A stretch of 64,000 bases of DNA from Ancylobacter novellus (GCA_003241695.1 QFPN01000002.1:1-64000); one strand, 5' to 3'. Positions 25,259-34,700 are shown, numbered from the stretch's first letter. Notes: generated from the sequence alone by a model not told the origin. Made by a program: numbers and translations.

Positions 25259-25525
25259 ATGCGCATCGTTCTCGCCGCCGCCATCCTCGCTCTCGCGCCG
25301 TCTGCGGCCTTTGCGGGCCCGCAGTGCACCGCCGAGCCGAAGGACAAGTGGATGTCCGAAGACGCCATGAAGGCGAAGGTCGCCGAGATGGGCTACAAGG
25401 ACATCAAGACCTTCAAGGTCTCGGGGCCCTGCTACGAAATCTACGGCTACACCAAGGACGGCAAGAAAGCCGAGGTCTACTTCAACCCGGTGACGGGCGA
25501 AGTCGTGAAGGCGAACATCAGTTGA
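25259..25525 (+). CDS. periplasmic PepSY-domain protein
   Basis: An 88-aa exported protein: signal peptide MRIVLAAAILALAPSAAFA, then CTAEPKDKWMSEDAMKAKVAEMGY and KTFKVSGPCYEIYGYTKDG with VYFNPVTGEVVKANIS, a PepSY fold with two cysteines likely paired by a disulfide. CAGGAG lies 8 nt before the ATG; an earlier in-frame ATG adds 15 residues with no signal peptide start. Its stop overlaps the cytochrome b start (ATGA-type). PepSY plus cytochrome b upstream of a two-component pair is a recurrent proteobacterial arrangement, possibly for envelope redox sensing. Confidence 0.85.
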   Translation: MRIVLAAAILALAPSAAFAGPQCTAEPKDKWMSEDAMKAKVAEMGYKDIKTFKVSGPCYEIYGYTKDGKKAEVYFNPVTGEVVKANIS

Positions 25526-26088
25526 TGGGCGACCGTCAAGAAAATGCGGCCGGCGCCGGCGCGCCGGTCGCGCCCGCGACCGCCAAGGTGTGGGATCCGG
25601 TCGTGCGGATCTTTCATTGGACGGTCGTGGCCGGCTGCATCCTCGACCTGTTCATCGTCGAGGACGGGGAGCTCGCCCACCGCGTCATAGGATATACGGT
25701 GGCGGCGGCGCTCTTCGTTAGGCTGGTGTGGGGATTTGTCGGCACGAAGCACGCTCGCTTCGCCAACTTTACGCCGGGTCCTAGGCGGCTGAGATCATAT
25801 CTCTCGGCGCTTGCGCGCGGGCGCGAGCCTCGGACGCTCGGGCACAATCCAGCGGGCGCCGTTATGATGCTTCTTCTGATGGCGCTGCTTGTAGGCGTAT
25901 CCGTCACCGGCTGGATGATGGGCCTCGACGCGTTTTGGGGAGCGGATTGGCTGGAGCAGGCTCACGAGGCCTTGGCGAACGCGATCCTCGTGCTCGCAAT
26001 GGTCCACGCCGCCGCGGCCCTGTTCGAAAGCTGGCGGCATCGCGAAAATCTCGTGTGGTCGATGGTGACGGGGCGCAAGCGCGCATGA
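25525..26088 (+). CDS. cytochrome b561-type membrane protein
   Basis: A 187-aa integral membrane cytochrome b of the Ni/Fe-hydrogenase b-subunit/b561 family. Four transmembrane segments are visible; KVWDPVVRIFHWTVV is the typical heme-ligand start, HRVIGYTVAAALFVRLVWGFVGTKHARFANF, HNPAGAVMMLLLMALLVGVSVTGWMM and AHEALANAILVLAMVHAAAALFESWRHRENL supply further histidines. Translationally coupled to PepSY upstream and the response regulator downstream (overlap of 4 nt). It may pass electrons to a periplasmic acceptor; the partner is unknown. Confidence 0.88.
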   Translation: MGDRQENAAGAGAPVAPATAKVWDPVVRIFHWTVVAGCILDLFIVEDGELAHRVIGYTVAAALFVRLVWGFVGTKHARFANFTPGPRRLRSYLSALARGREPRTLGHNPAGAVMMLLLMALLVGVSVTGWMMGLDAFWGADWLEQAHEALANAILVLAMVHAAAALFESWRHRENLVWSMVTGRKRA

Positions 26089-26762
26089 GGATCCTGCTGG
26101 TCGAGGACAGCGAACGATTGCGGGAGCTTGTCGGCGCGGCCGTTCGCGAGGCCGGCTGGCGGCTTGACGGCGTAGGTCGCGTGGCGGACGCGGAGGAGGC
26201 GCTCGCCACCACGGCCTACGATCTCCTGCTGCTCGACCTCGGCCTTCCGGACGGCGACGGGCTCGACCTTCTGCGAGCGCTCAGACGACAAAAATCCCAG
26301 TTGCCCGTGCTCGTGATCACCGCGAGAGGCGCGGTCGACGAACGCATCGCAGGCCTCGACGCCGGCGCGGACGACTATCTGGCGAAGCCCTTCAACAAGG
26401 GTGAATTGCTTGCGCGCGCCCGCGCGCTGCTGCGGCGCGCGCCGATCTTGGCCGAGCCGGTGCTCGAAGCCGGCCGATTGCGCTTCGATCTCGCGGCGCA
26501 ATCCGTGACGTGCGGCGACGCCGTCCTCGCTCTCGCGCCGCGCGAACGCGCTCTGCTCGAGCTTCTAATGCGCGAGCTCGAGCGCGTCGTCCGTAAACGC
26601 CGCATCGAGGACGCCCTGTCGGAGTTCGGCGAAGAGGTCACGCCGAACGCCGTAGAACTCATCGTGTCGCGCCTGCGGGCGAAGCTGTCCGAGCACGACA
26701 CCGGGGCCGCGATTGAAACGCTTCGCGGGCTTGGATATCTCATGCGGGAGACCGGCGCATGA
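26085..26762 (+). CDS. OmpR-family response regulator of the PepSY/cytochrome b operon
   Basis: A 225-aa regulator with E7/D8 pocket, D51 in LLLLDLGLPDGDG, ADDYLAKPFNKGEL and the winged helix (LAPRERALLELLMRELERVV, NAVELIVSRLRAKL, LRGLGYLM). It overlaps the cytochrome gene and the kinase gene by 4 nt each. The two GCTTAC-N5-GCTTAC repeats at 24781 and 25123 are the expected class of target and are found only in this locus in the window. Likely master regulator of the divergent biosynthetic operon. Confidence 0.92.
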   Translation: MRILLVEDSERLRELVGAAVREAGWRLDGVGRVADAEEALATTAYDLLLLDLGLPDGDGLDLLRALRRQKSQLPVLVITARGAVDERIAGLDAGADDYLAKPFNKGELLARARALLRRAPILAEPVLEAGRLRFDLAAQSVTCGDAVLALAPRERALLELLMRELERVVRKRRIEDALSEFGEEVTPNAVELIVSRLRAKLSEHDTGAAIETLRGLGYLMRETGA

Positions 26763-28129
26763 CGGGCCTGCGCATGGCTCCGCTTTGGGTGCTGGTGGCG
26801 AAGCGGGTCGCGCTGTTCGCAGCGCTCGCCATGCTCGGCCAGAGCGTCGCCGTCCTCGTCCAATATGCGTCGGATCCCGACGACCTCGCCGCCATGATCG
26901 TCGCCCGCGAGGTCGATGGACTGGCCGACGGGCTGACGGCGTCGGGCGAACGCTTGCGCTACGAGCTTCCGGAGCGGCTTCGCGAGCGCTACGGCGCGGC
27001 AGGTGCCGGCTACGCGGCGCGGGTTATGACGACGGATGGTGAAACCCTGTTCACAAGCTGCGACGCGGCGTGCGCGGCGAAGCTGCCGACCGCGGGCGGC
27101 CCGCCTCCCTCGAGGTGGGTTCGCCGGACGTCCGAAGGCTACCCGCTGTCCTTCGTCGGTGGTGAAACCACGGTTCTTGGCGGCCGTTCGGTCCTGATCG
27201 ACGTCGCGGTCGACGGCGATCGGGCGGGCGGCGTCTGGTCCGCGCTCGCCGACGAACTCGCCGAGCACATGGCGCTGCCGATGACGCTGACACTGCTCTT
27301 CACGCTTGGGGCGACGCTGTGGTCGATCCGTTCGGCGCTTGCGCCCGTGCGCCGCGCCGCCGAACTCGCGGCCGCGCTCGATCCAAGAGACGGCGCGACG
27401 CCGCTTGATCCCGCAGGCATGCCGCTCGAGGTCGCTCAGCTCGTCGAGGCGGTCAACCGCGCCTTTGCGCGTGTCCATGAGCTGATGGCGGACCAGAAGC
27501 TCTTCACCTCGGCGATCGCTCACGACATTCGCACGCCGCTCGCGGTCGTCAGCCTCGAACTCGAGAATTCGGACGATCCCGTCGCACGCAAGGCGCTTGC
27601 CGACATCTCCGAGTTGACCCGCTTCGTCGGCCAGTTGACGGCGCTCGCGCGGCTCGAAGGGTCGGATCGTACGGCGTTCGAAACCGTGCCGCTCGCCCGC
27701 GTGGCCGAAGACGTGGTCGAGGCGCTCGGCCCCTGGATTTACCGCAATGGCGCAAGCGTCGAGCTCGTCCGGGACGGAGAGCAGACGGTCCGCGGCGTCC
27801 CGGCCCTGATTGCGGACTCGCTCCGCAACCTCGTCGAGAACGCCGTGAAGCATGGCGGCGAAGGCGTCTCGATCACGGTATCTGCTGGGCCGGGAGCGCG
27901 GCTGTCGGTCTCAGATAATGGCGTCGGCGTTCCGCCGCCCCCCGACGAACGAGCGTACAGGCGCGCAGGAGGACTGGGCGTCGGCCTGCAGATCGTCCGC
28001 CGCATCGCCGATCTTCATGCGGCAAGGTTCGCTCTGGCGCCCAACGCTCCGCGCGGCGTCGTGGCGAGCCTCGTCTTCGACGTCGAGGACACAACAACCC
28101 GATCCAATGGACGAGCGACCGACAGATGA
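26759..28129 (+). CDS. sensor histidine kinase of the PepSY/cytochrome b operon
   Basis: A 456-aa kinase: helix at about 13-34, a periplasmic domain of about 130 aa containing a close cysteine pair (C101 and C105), helix at 172-192, then H255 in SAIAHDIRTPLAVV, N box NLVENAVKHGG, G1 SDNGVGV and G2 GLGVGLQI. The HDIRTPL box places it near QseC/PmrB-like kinases. The cysteine pair, the disulfide-prone PepSY partner and the cytochrome b together hint at redox or metal sensing, which is inference. Overlaps the downstream VIT gene by 4 nt. Confidence 0.9.
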   Translation: MTGLRMAPLWVLVAKRVALFAALAMLGQSVAVLVQYASDPDDLAAMIVAREVDGLADGLTASGERLRYELPERLRERYGAAGAGYAARVMTTDGETLFTSCDAACAAKLPTAGGPPPSRWVRRTSEGYPLSFVGGETTVLGGRSVLIDVAVDGDRAGGVWSALADELAEHMALPMTLTLLFTLGATLWSIRSALAPVRRAAELAAALDPRDGATPLDPAGMPLEVAQLVEAVNRAFARVHELMADQKLFTSAIAHDIRTPLAVVSLELENSDDPVARKALADISELTRFVGQLTALARLEGSDRTAFETVPLARVAEDVVEALGPWIYRNGASVELVRDGEQTVRGVPALIADSLRNLVENAVKHGGEGVSITVSAGPGARLSVSDNGVGVPPPPDERAYRRAGGLGVGLQIVRRIADLHAARFALAPNAPRGVVASLVFDVEDTTTRSNGRATDR

Positions 28130-28833
28130 CCGCATCCCAGACCGCCGCGGCCGCCGAGCCGCATCTCGTTCACCGCATTGGATGGCTGCGCGCCGCGGTG
28201 CTCGGCGCCAATGACGGGATCTGCTCGACTGCGAGCCTGATCGTCGGCGTCGCGGCGGCGTCGGCGGACCCGACCCAAATCGCCGTATCGGGCGTCGCGG
28301 GGCTCGTGGCCGGCGCGATGTCGATGGCGGCGGGAGAATACGTCTCCGTGAGTTCGCAGGCCGACACCGAGCGCGCGGACCTCCAGCGGGAGCGCCGCGA
28401 ACTGCACGCCGACCCCGACGGCGAACTCGCCGAACTCGCCGGCATCTACGAGGGGCGCGGCCTCGAACCGGCGCTTGCCCTGGAGGTCGCGCGCCAGCTC
28501 ACGAAGGCCGACGCGCTCGGCGCCCACGCGCGCGACGAGCTCGGGTTGAGCGAGGCGCTCGCCGCCCGGCCGTTCCAGGCCGCATGGGCCTCCGCGGCGA
28601 GCTTCGCGGCGGGCGCAGCCGTCCCGCTCGGAGCGGCGGTCGCGGCGCCGGCCTCACATACGGTGTGGACGACCGCCGCCGCTGCGCTCGTCACCCTCGC
28701 AGGGTTAGGGGCCGCCGGCGCCAGGGCGGGCGGAGCCAATCCGGCGATCGGCGCGGCGCGCGTCGCCTTCTGGGGAGCTGCGGCGATGGCCCTGACCGCA
28801 GCAGTGGGAACGGCGGTTGGAGCGAAGCTTTAG
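28126..28833 (+). CDS. VIT1/CCC1-family iron/manganese transporter
   Basis: A 235-aa membrane protein of the VIT family. The N-terminal signature HRIGWLRAAVLGANDGICSTASLIVGVAAA and GLVAGAMSMAAGEYVSVSSQADTE are diagnostic; five hydrophobic segments flank a cytoplasmic helical metal-binding region (LQRERRELHADPDGELAELAGIYEGRGL). Yeast and plant members store Fe2+/Mn2+; bacterial ones are likely exporters. As the last gene of the PepSY-cyt b-RR-HK operon it ties that regulator to iron, fitting an iron-dependent oxidase in the divergent operon. Confidence 0.9.
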   Translation: MTASQTAAAAEPHLVHRIGWLRAAVLGANDGICSTASLIVGVAAASADPTQIAVSGVAGLVAGAMSMAAGEYVSVSSQADTERADLQRERRELHADPDGELAELAGIYEGRGLEPALALEVARQLTKADALGAHARDELGLSEALAARPFQAAWASAASFAAGAAVPLGAAVAAPASHTVWTTAAAALVTLAGLGAAGARAGGANPAIGAARVAFWGAAAMALTAAVGTAVGAKL

Positions 28834-28881
28834 CGGAGGCGACACGGCCTCAGTTTCGACAGTCCGCTTTCGACCGGCGCG

Positions 28882-28922
28882 CCAACGACCGTTCTTGGCG
28901 CTTCACGGCTGCTGGTCGTTGG
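28882..28922. repeat. inverted repeat after the VIT gene
   Basis: CCAACGACC (28882-28890) is complementary to GGTCGTTGG (28914-28922) across a 23-nt loop. It follows the VIT stop by 48 nt. No T-run, so a weak terminator or residual element end; unclear. Confidence 0.35.
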
Positions 28923-28991
28923 CCGCAGATGATCCCCATGGCGACGTTCGGGATGTCTGCTTTCAGCGAGGGGGCGAGCTTGGCTGAAGTC

Positions 28992-29813
28992 TCAGTCTTC
29001 GAAGGCCCTGTTGCGGACAGGGCCAGTGACCACCGACGCCTCTTCCATTCGAATGGCTTCCTGTTCCTCGCTGATATCGTAGGGACCGTCGAGTCGCTCG
29101 GCGAACGCGCGCCATCTGCGTCCGAGATCGTTGATGAACTCAACCAGGTCGGCCCCCGCACGGTCCGAGTACATCGGTGCCCAGAGCAGGACCGCGTACG
29201 GCGACTCGACAATCTCCACATGGTGGTTGGTTTGGTAGATCACCGCCGCCGTAGACGTGTAGCTTGTGCCAGAGAGGATATGCCCAATCAGCCCCATCAC
29301 CAGGCTAGGCGGCACGCCGCGGAAGCCATCGTTCACGCAGATAAGTACGCTCCGATAATCCGGCAGATCTAACTCTGCCTTAGTGGTCTTTATCTGTCGA
29401 TCCGCCTTGTTGATGATTCGCTGCAAAGGCTTCTTCAACTCCAAGAGGAGCTCTCGCCGCAACGGTTGGCGCGCGTCATCCGCGTCGATGCCCGGATACT
29501 TCTCGAACAGCTTGTCGACCTTCGCCAGCATCTCTTTCGAATGGGCGAACTCGGTCTCGAGAACCTTCAGTTCCGCGATAACTTTCGCGCCGCGGAACAG
29601 ATAGTCAGCGTTCTCGACCCCTTGGCGCTTGATCAGCGGCGCGATCAGCTCTCCGCAAGCCAAGGGCACGAACTCATTCCAGTGCGGCTCATCAGCCACG
29701 CTGCGCATCAGGCTGTAGTCAGGATCGATCATATTCGGATCGTGATGTTGGCTCAAACCTTTACGCAAGCCCACCCATTGCCGCTCCTTCTGCTTGGCCA
29801 CTTCCGTCGTCAA
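28992..29813 (-). CDS. unknown protein with a PD-(D/E)XK-like core
   Basis: A 273-aa cytoplasmic protein I do not recognise. NADYLFRGAKVIAELKVLE (D70, E81-x-K83) has the spacing and hydrophobic strand of a PD-(D/E)XK nuclease core, followed by a charged helical stretch (DDARQPLRRELLLELKKPLQRIINKADRQIKTTKAEL) and a second alpha/beta section (RSVLICVNDGFRGVPPSLVMGLIGHIL). No methyltransferase is nearby. The start is TTG at 29813 or an ATG at residue 28. It lies in a lower-GC patch beside a broken serine recombinase, so it was probably acquired with that element; a role in defence or in element biology is possible but unproven. Confidence 0.6.
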   Translation of the reverse strand: MTTEVAKQKERQWVGLRKGLSQHHDPNMIDPDYSLMRSVADEPHWNEFVPLACGELIAPLIKRQGVENADYLFRGAKVIAELKVLETEFAHSKEMLAKVDKLFEKYPGIDADDARQPLRRELLLELKKPLQRIINKADRQIKTTKAELDLPDYRSVLICVNDGFRGVPPSLVMGLIGHILSGTSYTSTAAVIYQTNHHVEIVESPYAVLLWAPMYSDRAGADLVEFINDLGRRWRAFAERLDGPYDISEEQEAIRMEEASVVTGPVRNRAFED

Positions 29814-29987
29814 CTGCGCCGGCTCAAAAGTTCGCTCAGCGGGACGAGGGACGATCGCCTTTCCGGTTGACCATCCTGAGGTCGCGGACGGTCCTCAGGT
29901 TGACAAGCTCTGATTGATCGCCGCTGCTTTGTTCCTGTCAGCTGGGGCGGTTACACGCCGTCGGCTTCGATTTCTTTGGTGAGGACT

Positions 29988-30504
29988 CTAGAGAAGAATG
30001 TGTGGTCGTGAACGCTGAAGGGCTGTAGTCCCATCTTGGATAAGCTTGCTGCAATTTTCGACAAATTCGTCATCGACACTAATCAGGGTGTTGATGATCG
30101 AGACATCACCTTCAAGCCCTTTCAATTCCTGATCCGCCATAACCTTGAAGGAGTATTCTTGTTTGTCTGTCAGCGTCACGACGCGGACGCCGCTTTGATA
30201 AGGCCAAGTAATAGATAGGCTGCGTCGCTCACTGCTTCGCGGCTCAATCGGTCAAGCGACTCGATAACGAGATATGACCTTGGCTCGACCTCTCCTAGTT
30301 GCACCCGCTCCAGAAACCGCCCTAAGGCCGTGTTGGCCCTCGGTGTGTTCCTGTCCAAGCAGAAACGCCCTCGTCCCTCAGCGTGTCATCCAGACTGATG
30401 CCACGCTCCTCGCACCATCCGAGGGCTCCCTTGGACTGACGCCGTAGAGAGTCGCCGCGGCTCTGCGTCGGAGTCGAAAAGCGTATGTATGAATAGGCCT
30501 TAGG
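29988..30504 (-). pseudogene. serine recombinase (resolvase/invertase family), frameshifted
   Basis: Three overlapping frames on the minus strand encode consecutive pieces of one serine recombinase. The first (from ATG 30504) gives AYSYIRFSTPTQSRGDSLRRQ, with the catalytic serine region YxRxSTxxQ and GVSAWTG. The second (30358-30176) gives LGRFLERVQLGEVEPRSYLVIESLDRLSREAV, matching the conserved core. The third (30179-29988) gives TLTDKQEYSF...LKGLEGDVSII. At least two frameshifts are needed, and the DNA-binding and C-terminal domains of a large serine integrase are missing. It starts 40 nt from the truncated arfB, as expected for an integrase next to its attachment site. Confidence 0.8.
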
Positions 30505-30543
30505 CATAGACATCCTCGCTCGTACCACAAGGGTGTTACTGTA

Positions 30544-30645
30544 TCAGAACCTCTTGACGTTCTGGCCGCCGGGACCCGACGCGCGCACGAAGGCGAAGTC
30601 GAGTTCGCCTTCGTCGAGCGAGAGCGTGTCGGTGACGCGGATCAC
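30544..30645 (-). pseudogene. arfB: arfB (peptidyl-tRNA hydrolase/ribosome rescue factor), truncated after GGQ
   Basis: From a GTG at 30645 the minus strand encodes 33 residues beginning IRVTDTLSLDEGEL and reaching RASGPGGQNV, then KRF and a stop. This is the N-terminus of ArfB (YaeJ), with the catalytic GGQ motif. Normal proteins continue NKV and run about 100 residues further, including the basic C-terminal tail that enters the mRNA channel. Homology ends abruptly at the point where the serine recombinase region begins, so insertion of the element cut the gene. The rest of arfB was not found in the window. It follows the 30653 gene by 7 nt. Confidence 0.75.
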
Positions 30646-30652
30646 GACCGCC

Positions 30653-31252
30653 TCATCGCGCCGGCCAGCCGAGGGTGAGCGACTGCACCATCGGGCGAGC
30701 CGCCTTCATGGCCTTGTCGGAGGATGAAAAGGAGCGGTCCCCGCTGACCCGGTCGACGATCTTTTCCGGCGCGTCCTCGGCGTAGCCGAACTGGACCGAC
30801 AGGAAGCAGCCGCCCGGCAGTTTCGTCAGCTTTCCGCCCTTCCAGTCGGTGACGTATCCGCCCATGTCCCAGCCGAAGCCGGACAAGGCGAACGGCTTGC
30901 CGTTGACGGCCTCCACCGCCGCGAGATCCGAACCGACGGACAGTCCCGCGACCGAAACCTTGCTGTCGCCGCGGACGATCGCCTGAGCGCCGGTCTTCTT
31001 GTCGTCGTCGCTCCACACGACCTCGACGCGCCGCGCCGGATCGTTCGGGTGCAGCACCGTCGCCTCGATCGTCTCGCCTTCCGCGCCGTCCACCTGTTCG
31101 GTCTTCGCCTCGGCCTTTCCGAGCGCCTTCACGAGCGACGACGGCGTGCTGTCCGCGCGAACTGGGCCGTCGCAGGAGATCGAAAGAGGCTCCGCCGCCG
31201 CAGGCGTTCCGACCAGCGCCGCAAGAGCGAGACACGCGCCAAGCCTTCGCAT
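30653..31252 (-). CDS. exported protein of unknown function
   Basis: A 199-aa protein with a Sec signal (residues 1-20, VGTPAAAEP cleavage). Mature sequence has two cysteines (ISCDGP and GGCFLSVQF), a repeated beta-rich pattern and no motif I can name. The frame is open far upstream, but the ATG at 31252 starts the signal peptide. It precedes arfB by 7 nt, so it was probably co-transcribed with it before the insertion. Some similarity in style to small periplasmic proteins of Rhizobiales; function not known. Confidence 0.65.
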   Translation of the reverse strand: MRRLGACLALAALVGTPAAAEPLSISCDGPVRADSTPSSLVKALGKAEAKTEQVDGAEGETIEATVLHPNDPARRVEVVWSDDDKKTGAQAIVRGDSKVSVAGLSVGSDLAAVEAVNGKPFALSGFGWDMGGYVTDWKGGKLTKLPGGCFLSVQFGYAEDAPEKIVDRVSGDRSFSSSDKAMKAARPMVQSLTLGWPAR

Positions 31253-31383
31253 CGAAGTGTTCCTCACGCCGTCAAAGGCCGGTTCCGCGCCCTTATAGCA
31301 GAGCGCGCGGGCGTTCGCGCCGGAACGAAGCGGCTGTCGCAGGTGTTGCGAAGGCAGCGAACCAAGGAGACAGGAGGGCTTCG

Positions 31384-31698
31384 ATGGCCATGACCCGAAG
31401 GCTCGCGACCGCTCCGCTCGCCGCGCTCGTGCTGGCGGCCGGCGTCGGCCTCGCGGCGGCGGCCGGCCCCGAGCGCGGCGCGGGCAGTTCCGGCGCCGGC
31501 GACGGCAGCGGCATGGGACAGGACAATTCCGAACTGGGCACGCCCAAGGGGCCGGGCGACAAAGCCACGGACAGGCCCGCTTCCGGCGAACCGACGCCGG
31601 TCGAGCGCCGGATGGAGGGGACCTCGCCGGAAGGGCCGGGCATGATCGGCCGCTGCGACGACGGCCGGACTCCGGTGGACGGCGCCTGCCCGCGCTGA
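31384..31698 (+). CDS. small secreted Gly/Pro-rich protein, unknown
   Basis: A 104-aa product with a signal peptide (MAMTRRLATAPLAALVLAAGVGLAAAAG) followed by a low-complexity Gly/Ser/Pro/Asp segment and a C-terminus with two cysteines (GRCDDGRTPVDGACPR), likely a disulfide loop. AAGGAG and AGGAGG precede the ATG. Alphaproteobacteria encode many such short secreted proteins; nothing more can be said. Confidence 0.6.
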   Translation: MAMTRRLATAPLAALVLAAGVGLAAAAGPERGAGSSGAGDGSGMGQDNSELGTPKGPGDKATDRPASGEPTPVERRMEGTSPEGPGMIGRCDDGRTPVDGACPR

Positions 31699-31775
31699 GG
31701 CGCAGGCCCGCTTCGTTCCGCTGCGTTCTCCGAGCCCGGAGGCCGTTTCCCTGAACTGAGCTCCGGCGCCGGGCC

Positions 31776-34700
31776 TTAACCCGAACGGTGCGACGCGTAG
31801 CGGCCGTCGGGCAGCGCGGTGACGCGGCCGTAGAGCGCGAGCGTCGCGAGCGCCTGCTCGACGCGCGCGCCACGGTCGCGGGCCCGACCTCCGAAAGCGC
31901 GCGCGAGGTCGGCCGGGCCAAGCGGTCTGCCGGCCGCCGCGAGCGCCGCTTCGACGGCGAGCGGATGCTCGTAGGGGTCCTTCGGGAAGACCGGCCGCAC
32001 CGGCGTCGCCGGGACCGCGGCGGGGCTCTTCGATCCGGCTTTTGCGGGCGCGCGTCCGCCGGAACGCGGCGCCTGGAACTCGGGGCGGAGCCACCGCACA
32101 TGGCCCGCGGCCTCCTCGCGCGCGCGCTCGGCGTTGAGCGCGACGAGCCGTTCGAGCACGTCGTCGTCGGAGAGGTCTCGCGGCCAGCCATAGGCTTCGA
32201 AGACCAGCCGGTCGATCGTCTCGTGCAGCTCCTTCACGACCAGCGCGAGACCGCGACGCCTGACGTCCTCCTCGCGCGCGGACAGCGTTTCGCCCGCTTT
32301 CAGCTTCTCGACGACGTTGTAGAGGCCCGTGATCGTCAGGTCCGGATTCTCCTCCATCACGGCCTTCCGCAGCGCGTCCAGCTCTTCGCCGGCGGCCGCG
32401 AGGCGACGCCGAAGGGCGGGGGAGGGATCGGGGAAGGGGAAGGGATCGAAGCAGCGGGATTTGGAGTAGCGCGGGTCGTTGCCCACGCCGAGCCAGCCGC
32501 CGGCCGCCAGAGACCATGTCACATGGGCGCGTGAAGACAGCACGGCGAGATGGCCGGCGTCGTCGGATGCGATCGCGACGATCATGTGGTCTGGCAAAAT
32601 CGACGCGTCGATGAACTGGAAAACGCGGTGTTTCGCGGTTTCGGTCGTCCCGATGTATCGGGAGAGGCGCTCCAGACCGCGCCGCAGATCGGGCCGCGAC
32701 CGGCCGAACAGCCACCAGTTTTCTCGGAACGTCTTGTCGCGGGCCTTGTCCCGCTCGGGCTTCACCGCTCCGAGCACGTGCTGGTAGGAGTGCGGCGCCG
32801 TTCTTCGCGCTGCGTCGGCGTCGAGACCGAAGAAGTCGATGACGGCGCGGTCCGGCGCGGAGCGGACGAGGTCGCCGCCGCGCAGAAAGCGCCGGAGCAC
32901 GCGCTTGCCGCCGTCTCCGTCGAGTCGCGCCAGTTCCGCCGCTTCGTCGGGCGTGATCACGAAGCCCTTCGCCGCGAGCATCGCTCCGTTCCACGAAATG
33001 TCGCCGCTGGCCCGCAGGGCGACGGCCGACGACACCGCGGCTCCCGTCGACAGGTCCGGGTTGATCGCGCCGGTCGTCTGGCGAAGCTCGATCCGCGGAG
33101 CGTCTGTGTCGAGTTCGGCTTCGCTCTCGACGACGGCGAGGCGTCCTGCCCCCCGCCCGATTTCCGCGACCGTCATCGCGATCCGCACTGCGGCCGACTC
33201 GTGGGTCGCCTTCGTCCATGGATGGTCCGGCACGGCGAAGACGAGCGTGACCGTCTTGCCGTCTCCGATGTGTCGTTCCAGCAGGCGCCGGTTGAAAACC
33301 TGCGAGATCGAATTGGTGGTGACGAGACCGAACCGCCGCAGGACGGAGCGTCGGGCGGCGAGCAGCCGCGCGCACCGCTCCCACCAGTACATCACGAAGT
33401 CGGCGCTCTCGTTCACCTCGGGCCATGCCCGCCGGAGCGCTTCCACATAGGCGTCGCCGAGCGCTGAGCGCATTGCGGAGCCCTTCCCGATGAACGGCGG
33501 GTTGCCCACGATGAACTCCGCCTCGGGCCAGTCCGGCTGGCGTGCGTCCGGATAGGTCTCGACGCGGCTGGCGCCACGCTTCTCGACGCGCGTCGCCGGA
33601 AAGCCGTCCCAGGTCAGCACCGCGTCGAAGCCCTTGCCGGTCCCGAAATTGACGTTGCGGAAGGCGCGCAGGATCGGCTCGCCGGGATGGCCGCTGCGGG
33701 TGCGGTAGTGCTGCTGCAGATAGCCGATCCAGACGACGAGTTCGGCGATCGCGGCCGCCCGCGGATTGAGCTCGAGGCCGAGGAACTGGTGCGGGTCGAC
33801 GGTCTCCCGGTCGAGCCCCATGCTTTCGGGCTCGCCGAGCCGGGCGAGCGTCTCCAGCACCTCGCCTTCGAGCGCCTTCATCAGTTCGAGCGCCACGTAT
33901 AGGAAGTTTCCGGTGCCGCATGCCGGATCGAGCACGCGCGTGGCGCACAGTTTGCGATGGAAATCCCGGACGGCGGCGACGGCGCGTTTGCCGTTTCCCG
34001 CCTGCGTCGCGGCTTCCGCGCGGGTCAGCGCCGCCTGCCAGTCGGCGCGCAGCGGCTCCATCACGGTCGCCTCGACGAGGCGCTGCACATAAGCGCGCGG
34101 CGTGTAGTGGGCGCCGAGGCGCCGGCGCTCGGTCTTGTCGAGCGCCTGTTCCAGCAGCGCGCCGAAGATCGCCGGATCGACCTCGCGCCAGTCCGCCTCC
34201 GCGGCGGCGATGAGTTCTCGGATCTCGTCCGCGCCCAGCGGAAAGGCGCGCGCCCCGCGGAACAGGTTGCCGTTGAAATAGGGCACTTGCGCTCTCAGGG
34301 CCGTCGAGTAGCGCCTCGCCGCGGACTCCTCGTCGAGCCTTGACCACAGTTCGTCGACGAGCGGCGCGAAGCTCGGCGGATTGGCGAGGCAGGCCTTGAG
34401 CAGATCCTTGAAGCTGTCCTGCGGCAGCAGGCCGACGTCGTCGGCGAACATGGTGAAGATGCAGCGCATGAGGAAATGCGCCACGTCCTGCGCAGGATGG
34501 TGGCGTTCGAGCCGCCTGGATACCTCCGCGAGCCGTCCCGCCACGCCGCGGGTGACGCGGGCCGACTCGCGGGCGGGGTCGAGCGACAGCGGATCGCGCC
34601 AGAGCCGCGCCAGAAGCTCGCGCTTCTCCGGGGATTTCAGGTCCTCGAGATAGATCCGGAAACCCTGCCGGTCGGGGAAATGGCGGTAGGCGCGGCCGGT

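Noticed and set aside
31264..34347. Minus-strand frame of 1027 codons overlapping the restriction enzyme
   Set aside because: It is out of frame with the 1132-aa enzyme whose motifs (DPACGTGNF, NPPF) are intact; the shadow frame has no motif.
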